Assembly: GCF_009877435.1 (NCBI RefSeq)
Contig: NZ_WXEX01000005.1
Span: 1-64,000 of the forward strand
From: Heliomicrobium gestii
GTDB lineage: Bacteria > Bacillota > Desulfitobacteriia > Heliobacteriales > Heliobacteriaceae
DNA length: 64,000 nt
Reading direction: 5' to 3'
The notes under the pieces were generated by a model, which saw nothing but the letters and a program-made list of their open reading frames with translations, did no database searches and was not told the origin of the DNA. Below, piece by piece: positions 10,148 to 18,182 of the stretch (positions are counted from its first letter, which is position 1; each line of letters opens with the position of its first letter). The position numbers were made by a program, and so were the translations under genes.

Positions 10148-10508
10148 TCATACCGTCCCCCTTTTTTTCTTTGGTCCATGGGCCGCCTTGACTCCCTGTT
10201 GGTTGGTGGGTCCCATCGTCCCTGTTTCCTTGATTTGGCCTGTCTCCGAGGCAGCGTCCGGAAAAGCCCTTTTTCGTACCCATACCCCCTATTTGTATAG
10301 CACGGATTATATTACAGCAGGATTGAATTTTCAATTTATTGTGAAAAGGAATAGTCTCACAATTTACCCGCCTTTCCGGACGTGACTTTTCTCCTTGCAT
10401 TTTGACCGAGTTCGTTTATAGTAGTCGGTAGGGCTTCATAGATATTGGCGAAGAAATGCCACACCTTTGTTCCACTTTTCATCATTTTTAAATAAAGGGG
10501 ATGGGCCC
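10148..10508. other. Divergent intergenic region, cytochrome/bchY
   Basis: 361 bases without a convincing gene. It holds the candidate bchY promoter (10395-10422) and an AT-richer stretch (10300-10370) that may carry the control region for the cytochrome gene. I see no clear operator palindrome. Confidence 0.5.
10395..10422 (+). promoter_or_regulatory. Candidate sigma-A promoter for bchY
   Basis: TTGCAT (10395-10400) and TATAGT (10417-10422) are separated by 16 bases. This leaves an untranslated leader of about 80 bases before the bchY start. Assigned by consensus only. Confidence 0.45.
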
Positions 10509-11891
10509 ATGGAACCGATCAAGTCCATCAAGCTGGCGACCCAAAGCCCGTGTCCCGCCTTCGGCGCGCTGCGCATCTTGACAAGGCTGGAAGGTTTTCT
10601 CCCCATTCTGCTGGGAAACCACGGGTGCTACTACGGACTCAACTTCCTATCGCACTTCTATGCGGCGCGTAAATCGATCTACGCCCCGTTGCTCTACTCC
10701 CTCGACTTCACCGACAAAAACCTCCACCACAAACTGCTCGACGCGATCAAGGAGATTATTAAGGAAGAGAAACCGGAGTTCATCCCGGTGATCAACCTCT
10801 GCGTCGCCACCACCGTCGGCATCGACATCGACGAGATGGCCCGGCAGATCCCCGAGATCATCCCCCTGCGCGTGACCGGCTTCGGCACCCGCAGCCACGC
10901 CGAGGCCAAAGACGTAGCCATGGAAGGCATCTTCAAAAAATTGCGTGAGTTCGGCGATCACAAGCTGAAAGAGCCGAAGGCTGTCGCCTCCATCGGCGAG
11001 GTCTTCCCGGCTGACACGATCGCCCTGGAAAACCTCCTGGAGAAACTGGGCCTCAAGCTGCGCGCCCATGTCCCCTCCAAGGACATCAACGACTTCCGCA
11101 AAGCCCTCAACGTGTCGACGATGGCCTGCCTGCACCCCTTCTACACGCGGACGATGCGCCAGTTCGGCGAGGTGAACATCCCCCACATCTCCGGCGCCCC
11201 CGTCGGGGCCGAGATGACCTACAGCTGGATCAAAGCGATCGCCGAGTCGGCCGGCGCCGATCTGCGCCTGGCCGAACAGGTGGCCCGGGAGGAGCGCGAC
11301 GCCGTCCAAAAGGTCCTCGACGGCCCGCTGAACCTAAAAGGCGTCCGCATCGCCGTCGCCGGTTATGAGGGCATCGAATTCCTGGTGGCCCGCATCCTCG
11401 CCGAAGCCGGCGCCGATGTGCCCTATGTGTCCACGTCGATCGGCAAATCAGCCCTCTGTGAAGCCGACGTGGCCTGGTTCCAAGCCCGCGGCACCGAAGT
11501 GAAGTTCCGCAAATCGGCCGCCGACGACCTGGTGGCCGTGAAAAAATACAAGCCCGACATCGCCCTGGCCGCCACCGACGTGGCCGGCATGGGCAAGGAA
11601 CTGGGCAGCGCCTCTGTCTACTTCACCAACCTGATCGCCGCCCGGCCGCTCTTCCTGGCCACGGGCGCCGAAAACATCCTCGGCTTGATGCACCACCTCC
11701 TGAAGGCTCGCCCCTCCATCAACCGGGTGCGCTCCTTCTTCCAAGATGTCGAAATGCCTCGTTCCATCGCCATTCCCGAGGTGCAGGAACACCTGGGCGA
11801 CGCCTTTGCCTGCGGCTGGGACACCCCGCTCTGCGGCGGCTGCGCCGCCGGCGAAGCGGCAACGACATGCGACAGCAGGGAGGCGAAGTAA
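10509..11891 (+). CDS. bchY: Chlorophyllide a reductase subunit Y
   Basis: One half of the NifDK-like catalytic component of chlorophyllide-a reductase, paired with BchZ. The complex reduces the chlorin B ring. In bacteriochlorophyll-g makers it is known to yield the 8-ethylidene group. The 460-residue protein has nitrogenase-like features: QSPCPAFGALRIL (about 12-24), GNHGCYYG, and NLCVATTVG with cysteines where the [4Fe-4S] cluster of these heterotetramers is bound. ATG 10509 follows AAGGGGA. A longer frame to 10467 has no site. bchZ follows after three bases, so the two are certainly one transcript. Confidence 0.95.
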   Translation: MEPIKSIKLATQSPCPAFGALRILTRLEGFLPILLGNHGCYYGLNFLSHFYAARKSIYAPLLYSLDFTDKNLHHKLLDAIKEIIKEEKPEFIPVINLCVATTVGIDIDEMARQIPEIIPLRVTGFGTRSHAEAKDVAMEGIFKKLREFGDHKLKEPKAVASIGEVFPADTIALENLLEKLGLKLRAHVPSKDINDFRKALNVSTMACLHPFYTRTMRQFGEVNIPHISGAPVGAEMTYSWIKAIAESAGADLRLAEQVAREERDAVQKVLDGPLNLKGVRIAVAGYEGIEFLVARILAEAGADVPYVSTSIGKSALCEADVAWFQARGTEVKFRKSAADDLVAVKKYKPDIALAATDVAGMGKELGSASVYFTNLIAARPLFLATGAENILGLMHHLLKARPSINRVRSFFQDVEMPRSIAIPEVQEHLGDAFACGWDTPLCGGCAAGEAATTCDSREAK

Positions 11892-11894
11892 CCC

Positions 11895-13403
11895 ATGCAG
11901 ATGATGCGCGACGTAGATTTGACGAACGGCTACTGGGGCGCCCTCTATGTGCTGGCGCCGATGCGGGGCGATTTCTGCGTGATCGTCGACGGCCCCATCG
12001 GCTGCCACTATGTGCCCATCGACTCGGCCCTCAACTACACCGACGCGATCCCCTACTTGCAAAACGTCTATGCCACCCACATCCTCGAAGGCGATGTGGC
12101 CCTGGACGGCACCTTACATAAACTGCGCAAACTCTGCGGCGAACTGATCGACCGCTATGAAAACATCTTCATCCTCTCCTGCGCCGAGAGCGAGATCATC
12201 TCCAGCGAAGGCTCCATGCTGGAGGCCGAGATCGACGGCCGCCGCATCTGGTACATCCACACGCGCTCTCTCGATGCGGATGACCTGACGGCCCGCGACG
12301 ACATCATGCTCTACCTCTACGAGCATGTGGCCCCCAAACTGCCTCGCCTGCCGAAGAAGCGGTCGGCGAAACCCCTCGTCAACATCCTCGGCCCCACCTA
12401 CGGCAACTTCAACCACTACGCCGACTTCGCCGAGATCAAGCGGCTCATCGAAGGCATCGGCGCCGAGGTGAACGTGGCCTTCCCCTTTGACTGCGAACTG
12501 GGCGATATCACCCGCCTGGACGACGCCGACGCCAACGTCCTCCTCTACCAGGAGTTTGGCCAGAAGCTCGGCAAGCAGCTGGGCAAGCCCCTCTTCTTCG
12601 GCCCCATCGGTCTCCAGGCGACGACGGAGTTTCTCCTCGGCCTCGGCGACGCCCTCGGCCTGCGCGCCGAAGCGGAAGCCTTCATCGCCCAGGAAAAGCG
12701 CACCACCTTGCAGGGCTTCTGGGATGTGTGGCGCTCGCCCCACCAGGACATCTTCCGGACGAACACCTTTGGCGTCTACGCCCACAAGACCTACGCCGAG
12801 GGCTTGACCGCCTTCTTGCGCGATGAACTGGGCTTCGAGGCCTGCGCCTGCGGCGTCAAGACGGACCGCTATCGCTCGAAAAACGCCATGGACATCGAAG
12901 CGGCCCTCCTGGAAAACCCGCCGACCCTCTTTTTCGGCAGCATCAACGAGAAGATCTACATCACCGAACACATCCTGCCGACGCGCTTCATCGCGGCGGC
13001 GACACCGATGCCGGTCGTCTGCCGCTCCACCGGCACGCCCTTCATGGGCTACAGCGGCGTCGTTTACCTGACCCAGCTCGTCAGCAACGAGCTCTTCGAC
13101 ATCCTCTACAGCCACATCCACATCGAATACGCGCCGGAAAAAGAGAAGCGCCGCCGGGGGCGCGACGCCGATCGCAAACAGTGGGAAGAACAGTTGAAAG
13201 GTTCCATCGTCATCCGCGAGGTTCGCTGGCCCGAGGAGACGGTGGCCCATTTGGAAAAAGTCATGAAAAAAGTGCCCTTCTTCGTCCGCGTCAGCGCCTC
13301 CAAGACGCTGCGGGTGGAGAGCGAGAAACTGGCCAAGGAGCAGTTCCGCGACTACGTCACCACCGATGACGTGGATCAGGTGTACAACCGGTTCAAACGA
13401 TAG
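11895..13403 (+). CDS. bchZ: Chlorophyllide a reductase subunit Z
   Basis: Partner of BchY in the catalytic component that receives electrons from BchX. The 502-residue protein opens with MMRDVDLTNGYWGALYVL and has PIGCHYVPID (conserved Cys near residue 37), the switch-like ILSCAESEIIS block and NILGPTYGNFNHYADF, all typical of BchZ. Its C-terminal 70 residues (KVMKKVPFFVRVSASKTLR onward) match the light-independent-reductase tail domain. The start ATG at 11895 lies just after the bchY stop, with GGGAGG upstream inside bchY. The next gene follows after 11 bases. Confidence 0.95.
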   Translation: MQMMRDVDLTNGYWGALYVLAPMRGDFCVIVDGPIGCHYVPIDSALNYTDAIPYLQNVYATHILEGDVALDGTLHKLRKLCGELIDRYENIFILSCAESEIISSEGSMLEAEIDGRRIWYIHTRSLDADDLTARDDIMLYLYEHVAPKLPRLPKKRSAKPLVNILGPTYGNFNHYADFAEIKRLIEGIGAEVNVAFPFDCELGDITRLDDADANVLLYQEFGQKLGKQLGKPLFFGPIGLQATTEFLLGLGDALGLRAEAEAFIAQEKRTTLQGFWDVWRSPHQDIFRTNTFGVYAHKTYAEGLTAFLRDELGFEACACGVKTDRYRSKNAMDIEAALLENPPTLFFGSINEKIYITEHILPTRFIAAATPMPVVCRSTGTPFMGYSGVVYLTQLVSNELFDILYSHIHIEYAPEKEKRRRGRDADRKQWEEQLKGSIVIREVRWPEETVAHLEKVMKKVPFFVRVSASKTLRVESEKLAKEQFRDYVTTDDVDQVYNRFKR

Positions 13404-13414
13404 GAGGAACGCCC

Positions 13415-13831
13415 TTGTTCGGTTTCGGCTTTCTCTCCCTGCCCACCTGGGTTGTCCACATCGCCAGCCTTGTCGAATGGGCGGTGGCGATCGTCTTCGT
13501 CTACCGACTGGGCCAGCGCCTCCATCAGGTCTGGATCCAGCGGCTGCCCTGGGTGATGATTCCCTATATGTTGAGCGGCTTTTGCGCCATCTGGTATCAC
13601 CTGACCTATGACACGCAAACGTGGCTGAGCGACGCCCAAAGCTACCTGACCTTTATCGGCAGCACCAGCTTTGGCGTCTGGGCCTTCTTCTTCCTGCGGT
13701 CATTGCAGACCTTTCGCATCTCGTCGCTGTCCACCCGGTCGGCGTCGTCGCCCCTTTCGTCGCTGTCGACGCGCTCGGGCGGGGCAGGCAACGCCGGCAA
13801 CCAGGAAGGCGAGGTGAGCGAACATGTCTAG
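13415..13831 (+). CDS. Small membrane protein resembling DUF2499/Ycf49-like proteins
   Basis: A 138-residue protein with three hydrophobic helices (about 14-32, 46-62 and 75-95). The pattern LSLPTWVVHIASLVEWAVAI, then W-x-L-x-W-V-M-I-P, CAIWYH and a Q-x-x-LTFIGS segment matches from memory the cyanobacterial/plastid Ycf49-like family (DUF2499). The last 40 residues are Ser/Arg-rich with a duplicated SSLSTRS. Start TTG 13415 follows AGGAGG. It overlaps the next gene by eight bases and lies 11 bases after bchZ, so it belongs to the bch operon. The function in any organism is not known to me. The family call needs a profile search. Confidence 0.65.
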   Translation: MFGFGFLSLPTWVVHIASLVEWAVAIVFVYRLGQRLHQVWIQRLPWVMIPYMLSGFCAIWYHLTYDTQTWLSDAQSYLTFIGSTSFGVWAFFFLRSLQTFRISSLSTRSASSPLSSLSTRSGGAGNAGNQEGEVSEHV

Positions 13832-14153
13832 CACGGCAGAAATGCTGATGACCCTCTCCATCTTCCCCTACCTCTACTTCCTGTACGTGCTGAACCGGGT
13901 GCGCAAAGAACGGCCCGAACTGGTCCATCCGCTCACCTACTATGGCTTCCTGTTCATGCTCGCCTTCATCTTTGTCACAGCCGGCATCGGCTATTATGCC
14001 GTCTTTATCCTCGGCGCTCCCACCCTGGGCCATGTGGACTACCTGCACGGTCTCTCCGAATCGGGATTGACCATCACCAACGGCCTCGTCCTGGCAGGAC
14101 TCAAGCGTCACCTGAAACAGCTTGACGCCACGGGTGTCGGAAGAGGAAAATAA
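13824..14153 (+). CDS. Small membrane protein resembling DUF3593
   Basis: A 109-residue protein with about three membrane helices. LSIFPYLYFLYVLNR at the N-terminus, then GFLFMLAFIFVTAGIGYYA and VDYLHGLSESGLTITNGLVLAGL match, as I remember it, the DUF3593 family of cyanobacteria and plant chloroplasts. There it is often found with a DUF2499 protein. Start ATG 13824 overlaps the upstream DUF2499-like gene, which implies coupled translation and probably a shared complex. A hairpin follows before bchX. The role is inferred only from context: chlorin reduction, pigment handling or assembly. Confidence 0.65.
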   Translation: MSSTAEMLMTLSIFPYLYFLYVLNRVRKERPELVHPLTYYGFLFMLAFIFVTAGIGYYAVFILGAPTLGHVDYLHGLSESGLTITNGLVLAGLKRHLKQLDATGVGRGK

Positions 14154-14156
14154 AAA

Positions 14157-14181
14157 GGGCCGCCCGGGCCGGGCGGCTTTT
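14157..14181 (+). terminator. Terminator or attenuator between the bchYZ genes and bchX
   Basis: GCCGCCC (14159-14165) pairs with GGGCGGC (14171-14177), followed by four T residues. The T run is short, so partial read-through into bchX is plausible and could set subunit ratios. Confidence 0.55.
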
Positions 14182-14346
14182 CCCGCGTGTGCGGGATGGT
14201 TCCGTTTTTGAAAGACGCCTTCCCGCTTAGCAAACAGACCCGGCGGCGCCACCGGCGCGGCCAGGTCTGAAAGGGATGCAAAGACGGCATTCGATAGCGG
14301 ATGAAAACGGAAGAGAACATAGAGGAAACATATAGGAGCTGGTGAA

Positions 14347-15210
14347 ATGTCGGAAAAGGATTTCTATGCGGTCTACGGAAAAGGCGGCAGCGGCAAGAGC
14401 TTTGTCATCTCCAACCTGTCCAACGCGACGGCTCGTCTGGGCAAGCGAGTGCTCCAGATCGGCTGCGACCCCAAGCACGACTCGACGGTCATCCTCTTCA
14501 ACGGCGTCAACCCGCCGACATTGCTGGAATACTGGGCTGAACTGAACGAGCACTCTGACGAGGTGGACCCGACGCCCCGCGTGGAAGACATCATCTTCAA
14601 GGGCAAAGGCGTCTACGCCCTGGAGATCGGCGGCCCGGAAGTGGCCATCGGCTGCGGCGGACGCGGCATCTCCCTCGGCTTTGAAGTGCTGGAGAAGATG
14701 GGCCTCTACAAGTGGGACTTCGACTATGTCTTTTTAGACTTCCTGGGCGACGTCGTCTGCGGCGGCTTCGGCGTCCCGATCAGCAAGTCCATCGCCAAGT
14801 CGATCATCCTCGTCGCCGGCAACGACCACCAGTCCCTCTACGTGGCGAACAACATCTGCTCGGCCGTGGCCTCCTTCGCCAAACTGGGCGGCAAGTCCCG
14901 CATCTTAGGGATGATCATTAACAAGGACGACGGCAGCGGCTACGCCGAACAGTTCTGCGACACTGTCGGCATCAAGGTACTGGCGAAGATCCCGAACAAC
15001 CCGGAAGTGGCGAAGCTGAACGTGGCCTTTGAACTGGTCAGCGACATCCCGCCCTACGACAAGCTCTTCCAAGACCTCGTGCAGCGGTTGCCGCAAGAGA
15101 CAGGCGTGCTGCCGAAGCCGATGGATTTTGAGGCGTTCTCGAAGATCTACCGAGACATCCCGCAGGTGCAGTTGGAGCGGGTGACGGTGGAGGAGATGTT
15201 TAATAGGTAA
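14347..15210 (+). CDS. bchX: Chlorophyllide a reductase iron protein BchX
   Basis: The NifH/BchL-like ATPase that drives electrons into BchYZ. The 287-residue protein has the P-loop YGKGGSGKS (10-18), [11 protein letters not shown] (38-47), and the two cysteines expected to bridge the dimer's [4Fe-4S] cluster: Cys103 in GCGGRG and Cys138 in VVCGGFG. The Ser after the second Gly of the P-loop (GGSGKS rather than GGIGKS) and the overall sequence favour BchX over BchL. ATG 14347 follows AGGAG. It is separated from the rest of the COR genes by 193 bases containing a hairpin. A strong terminator follows. Confidence 0.93.
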   Translation: MSEKDFYAVYGKGGSGKSFVISNLSNATARLGKRVLQIGCDPKHDSTVILFNGVNPPTLLEYWAELNEHSDEVDPTPRVEDIIFKGKGVYALEIGGPEVAIGCGGRGISLGFEVLEKMGLYKWDFDYVFLDFLGDVVCGGFGVPISKSIAKSIILVAGNDHQSLYVANNICSAVASFAKLGGKSRILGMIINKDDGSGYAEQFCDTVGIKVLAKIPNNPEVAKLNVAFELVSDIPPYDKLFQDLVQRLPQETGVLPKPMDFEAFSKIYRDIPQVQLERVTVEEMFNR

Positions 15211-15216
15211 AGATCT

Positions 15217-15255
15217 AAAGGCTCACAATTTGATTGTTTTGTGAGCCTTTTTTTA
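15217..15255 (+). terminator. Rho-independent terminator after bchX
   Basis: AAAGGCTCAC (15217-15226) pairs with GTGAGCCTTT (15241-15250), followed by a T run. It also faces the end of the convergent AT-rich operon. Confidence 0.85.
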
Positions 15256-15297
15256 TTTTAACAATCATTAAAGCTATAGCTATTTAATTCTAAAATT

Positions 15298-15960
15298 TTA
15301 TATAAAATATAAATTCCATAGAAAACAAACCAGCGTCACCCCTAGTAATATTATTAAGCCCGCTTTGAGAAACAAGATAGAACGTGTAACCCTTTGTATT
15401 TTTAGTTCACGTATATACGACAATTTTAAAAGTTCAATAATTAAAACTTTAAGTAGATCAGTTTCTTTAAGATCCTGTATGGTTTCTAGTACTCGCTTCG
15501 ACGACTTATCTAATTTGAAATAACCTTCTTTATCATGAAATACATTTATTAAGTTAACCGATGGACTTATTTTCGAAATGTAAAAAACATCAGATGTATA
15601 AGAAACGTCATTAATAATGCTGTTAATCGGACCCGATTTTGGCGAAATCGCCGTAAACGCCAACCAAATTGAGGAAACAAAACAACATAAAGCAACCATA
15701 CTTATTAACATAATAAGCTCATGCAGAAAAATGTATGACTTGGTTAGACAAAGAAAATCATAATATTTATCTCCGGTTCTTGTAACAAAGGTAAAAACAA
15801 TTCCGACTAAAACTAAAACTGCTCCCGCTTTGGTATCATTAAAGCGAATTGTATTTTGATTGTCATCTATTGCTTTATAAAGTAATTCTTTTTTTAGATC
15901 AATTCCGATTTTCTCGTTATCCGGTTTATCTAAACCGTCATATTCTCCTTGCAAACTCAT
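15298..15960 (-). CDS. Pycsar/CBASS-type transmembrane effector
   Basis: A 220-residue membrane protein, last gene of the AT-rich operon. The N-terminal cytoplasmic helix carries the pattern NTIRFNDTKAGAVLVLVG typical of Pycsar-type TM effectors (DUF5706-like). Membrane helices are seen at about 46-60 and 78-103, with a hydrophobic C-terminal hairpin or helix at about 192-220. A 90-residue soluble segment lies between. By analogy, binding of a cyclic nucleotide made by the partner cyclase would trigger membrane disruption. ATG 15960 is chosen over 15969 because GGAG stands nine bases upstream. Codon use is AT-rich, unlike the neighbouring bch genes. Confidence 0.65.
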   Translation of the reverse strand: MSLQGEYDGLDKPDNEKIGIDLKKELLYKAIDDNQNTIRFNDTKAGAVLVLVGIVFTFVTRTGDKYYDFLCLTKSYIFLHELIMLISMVALCCFVSSIWLAFTAISPKSGPINSIINDVSYTSDVFYISKISPSVNLINVFHDKEGYFKLDKSSKRVLETIQDLKETDLLKVLIIELLKLSYIRELKIQRVTRSILFLKAGLIILLGVTLVCFLWNLYFI

Positions 15961-16019
15961 TTTTAACATCTCCGACCATACATATAATAAAATTCTTTCA
16001 ATAAATAAGTTTGATCTAT

Positions 16020-16469
16020 CTACACAAACTTAATATTGGGTATTACTTTTGGAAGACCCATATAATCTAAGCAATAAAAACTAATACATATTTCGTCTTT
16101 TTTTAACATTGTAATCAGGAAAACTTGAGGCAACCCTTTACTTAAACTCAAAAAACTTTTCATTGTTTTTATATCTCTATTAGAAGGGTAACAACTGGTG
16201 TCAGGAGGATGAGTATGCCAAGTCCCAATTACATATTCTTTTGATTTCCTCTTCATATCTGTATAAGCAATTATATACTGTCTGTCAAAAGTTACTCCTT
16301 CAGAAGTTTGAACAGCGTTGGGTCCTGGTTTTGAATAATCGGTTATATATACCCAGGACGGATTTACTCTTCCATAAAGAAATCCCCCTGTCTCTACCGT
16401 TAAACTTAACTTTGTAAATATTGAAACTTTTTCTATTATGGCCCTATCAATTAATACATCAGATATCAT
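16020..16469 (-). CDS. JAMM/MPN+ isopeptidase-like protein (Cap3-like)
   Basis: A 149-residue metallopeptidase of the JAB/JAMM family. The zinc ligands and catalytic residues are all visible: Glu26 (in VETGGFLYG), His85 and His87 (TWHTHPP), Ser96 and Asp99 (PSNRD). In type II CBASS the equivalent Cap3 removes the signalling enzyme from its conjugated targets. Start ATG 16467-16469 directly abuts the TAA of the E2-E1 gene, a sign of tight coupling, with AGGAG upstream. Confidence 0.85.
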   Translation of the reverse strand: MISDVLIDRAIIEKVSIFTKLSLTVETGGFLYGRVNPSWVYITDYSKPGPNAVQTSEGVTFDRQYIIAYTDMKRKSKEYVIGTWHTHPPDTSCYPSNRDIKTMKSFLSLSKGLPQVFLITMLKKDEICISFYCLDYMGLPKVIPNIKFV

Positions 16470-18182
16470 TTATTTGCTCCTATTACAAAAACAATTTTTA
16501 TGAACACTCACATGACCATTTTTAATGGTTGGATAAATTTCATACCTACCAGCAAAATAGTTAATGTACTCAAATGGGAACCGCTTATGTTTACAATAAA
16601 AATTCAATATAGAAACAATTTGACTAGCTAAAAACACTGTTTTTTCCCATTGGGAAGGAATATGTGGATCCCCGCACGCGTCTACAATATACTTAGGATA
16701 TTTATCTATTTCTTTTCTGGCAAGATCGTGAATTTTAGATAGTTCGGGTTCACTTCTAGTTAACAGATAATAGCAATTCAAGCAACCTGTACTATCTGAA
16801 GTAATCACGATTTCTTGTAATATATTGTATTCCGAAACCCAAGCCCAGATAATTGGTTTATTAATTGACCTTAAAATATTAAATGCTAGTTGATCAAAGG
16901 AACTAGGGGAACCTACTACTACTATGACTATATCAGCCTCTTCCACTGTTAATAGATCATCATTCCTATATTCAACATCTGGAGTATAATGACAACAAAT
17001 TGTTCTTAAGTACCTAACTAGATCGACAGCTTTATTAGAACCTAAACTATAACCACTTAGTTCATGATTCCCAAGGTTACTAACAGATAAGCGATCGTAG
17101 TCCGAAATGAGTAACTTCTTGATTCCCTTGCTAACCAATATCTTCGCTATTTGACTCCCGAGAGACCCTGCACCTAATATGCCTACATTAAGGGGAATTG
17201 GTGGACTTATTGGCTTAAATATTTCGGTTTTAAACATCCGAAACTTAATATCGTCAGTTTTTTCAAATAAAGTCTCTGTTTCTACTAAAAAAGCTATTGT
17301 TTCGAACTTCCCGTTTTCCCCCTCGCAAACTATAACCAATGGAATATTCTTATGTTTAGAGCTTATTTTTTTGTGGATATTGTGTTTCTTTAACTCGTTG
17401 AATAATTGAAACACACTTTTGTAAAAAGTCTTTTTTCCCAAAAATATAACCAATGTTTCTGATCTTTGGATTTCGTCATCTAGCAACATCATTGCTATTT
17501 TGCTTATATATTCTCCTGGCATAACGAATTTATAGATTTTAGCATTTTGGGCTATATTTCTCGAACCATCATACAGAAATGCTATCGAATCTATGGGATA
17601 CTTGTTCCCGTAGTTTTTTAAACTGGCCTCACCTCCTCCTTTTAATAGATATCGAGTATGTACTATCTCATTAAAACTATAAGACCTAGGTTTTTGTCTT
17701 GACACATGCAAAACTAGGTCATAACCTAAGTACAGGGTTATGTCACTGATGTTTTTCGGAAGTATTCTTGAAGACGGTAAGTCTTCTTCTTCTTTCCATT
17801 GTGAAGTAGTGTTGGACTTTAACCATTCAAGTATACGATTATACACATACCTTGCGTTAAAACTTGAATTAGCATACCAATTATGAAGAGCACAAATTGT
17901 AAAAATTGAATCTCTAGGGAACTTATCTGTATGTTCGTCTAAATGTCTCCAATTTTTTGGTACACTCTTATACACTTTTGCATCTCCATTAATGCTTATT
18001 AGCTGAATATTTGGAGAAACAAGTGGATAGTCGGTGCAGTCTATTAATACATCTATATAATACCCATTTATATCACCTTTTATGGGAACTCTTCCTTGAT
18101 ACACATTCTTCCGAATTTTTAAGAATCCTAGTTCTATTAACTCTGTTTTAAACAAATTTGTAGATATTTCCTCACTCCCCAT
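16470..18182 (-). CDS. E2-E1 fusion ubiquitin-like transferase (Cap2-like)
   Basis: A 570-residue fusion. Residues about 10-125 resemble an E2 conjugating domain with a candidate catalytic Cys97 in TICALHNWY. Residues 330-570 are a ThiF/E1 adenylation domain: GILGAGSLGSQ (335-345), DYDRLSVSNLGNHEL, a candidate catalytic Cys503 in DACGDPHIPS, and a zinc site from CLNC (467, 470) and CFC (564, 566). A linker domain of about 200 residues separates them. The architecture is that of Cap2 from type II CBASS, which conjugates the C-terminus of the nucleotidyltransferase to targets. Start ATG 18182 overlaps the cyclase stop by 11 bases. The AGGAG site is about 14 bases upstream. Confidence 0.85.
   Translation of the reverse strand: MGSEEISTNLFKTELIELGFLKIRKNVYQGRVPIKGDINGYYIDVLIDCTDYPLVSPNIQLISINGDAKVYKSVPKNWRHLDEHTDKFPRDSIFTICALHNWYANSSFNARYVYNRILEWLKSNTTSQWKEEEDLPSSRILPKNISDITLYLGYDLVLHVSRQKPRSYSFNEIVHTRYLLKGGGEASLKNYGNKYPIDSIAFLYDGSRNIAQNAKIYKFVMPGEYISKIAMMLLDDEIQRSETLVIFLGKKTFYKSVFQLFNELKKHNIHKKISSKHKNIPLVIVCEGENGKFETIAFLVETETLFEKTDDIKFRMFKTEIFKPISPPIPLNVGILGAGSLGSQIAKILVSKGIKKLLISDYDRLSVSNLGNHELSGYSLGSNKAVDLVRYLRTICCHYTPDVEYRNDDLLTVEEADIVIVVVGSPSSFDQLAFNILRSINKPIIWAWVSEYNILQEIVITSDSTGCLNCYYLLTRSEPELSKIHDLARKEIDKYPKYIVDACGDPHIPSQWEKTVFLASQIVSILNFYCKHKRFPFEYINYFAGRYEIYPTIKNGHVSVHKNCFCNRSK

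Noticed and set aside
14347-15210. bchX read as bchL or nifH
   Set aside because: The P-loop carries GGSGKS and the gene lies with bchYZ, fitting the chlorophyllide-a-reductase iron protein better.
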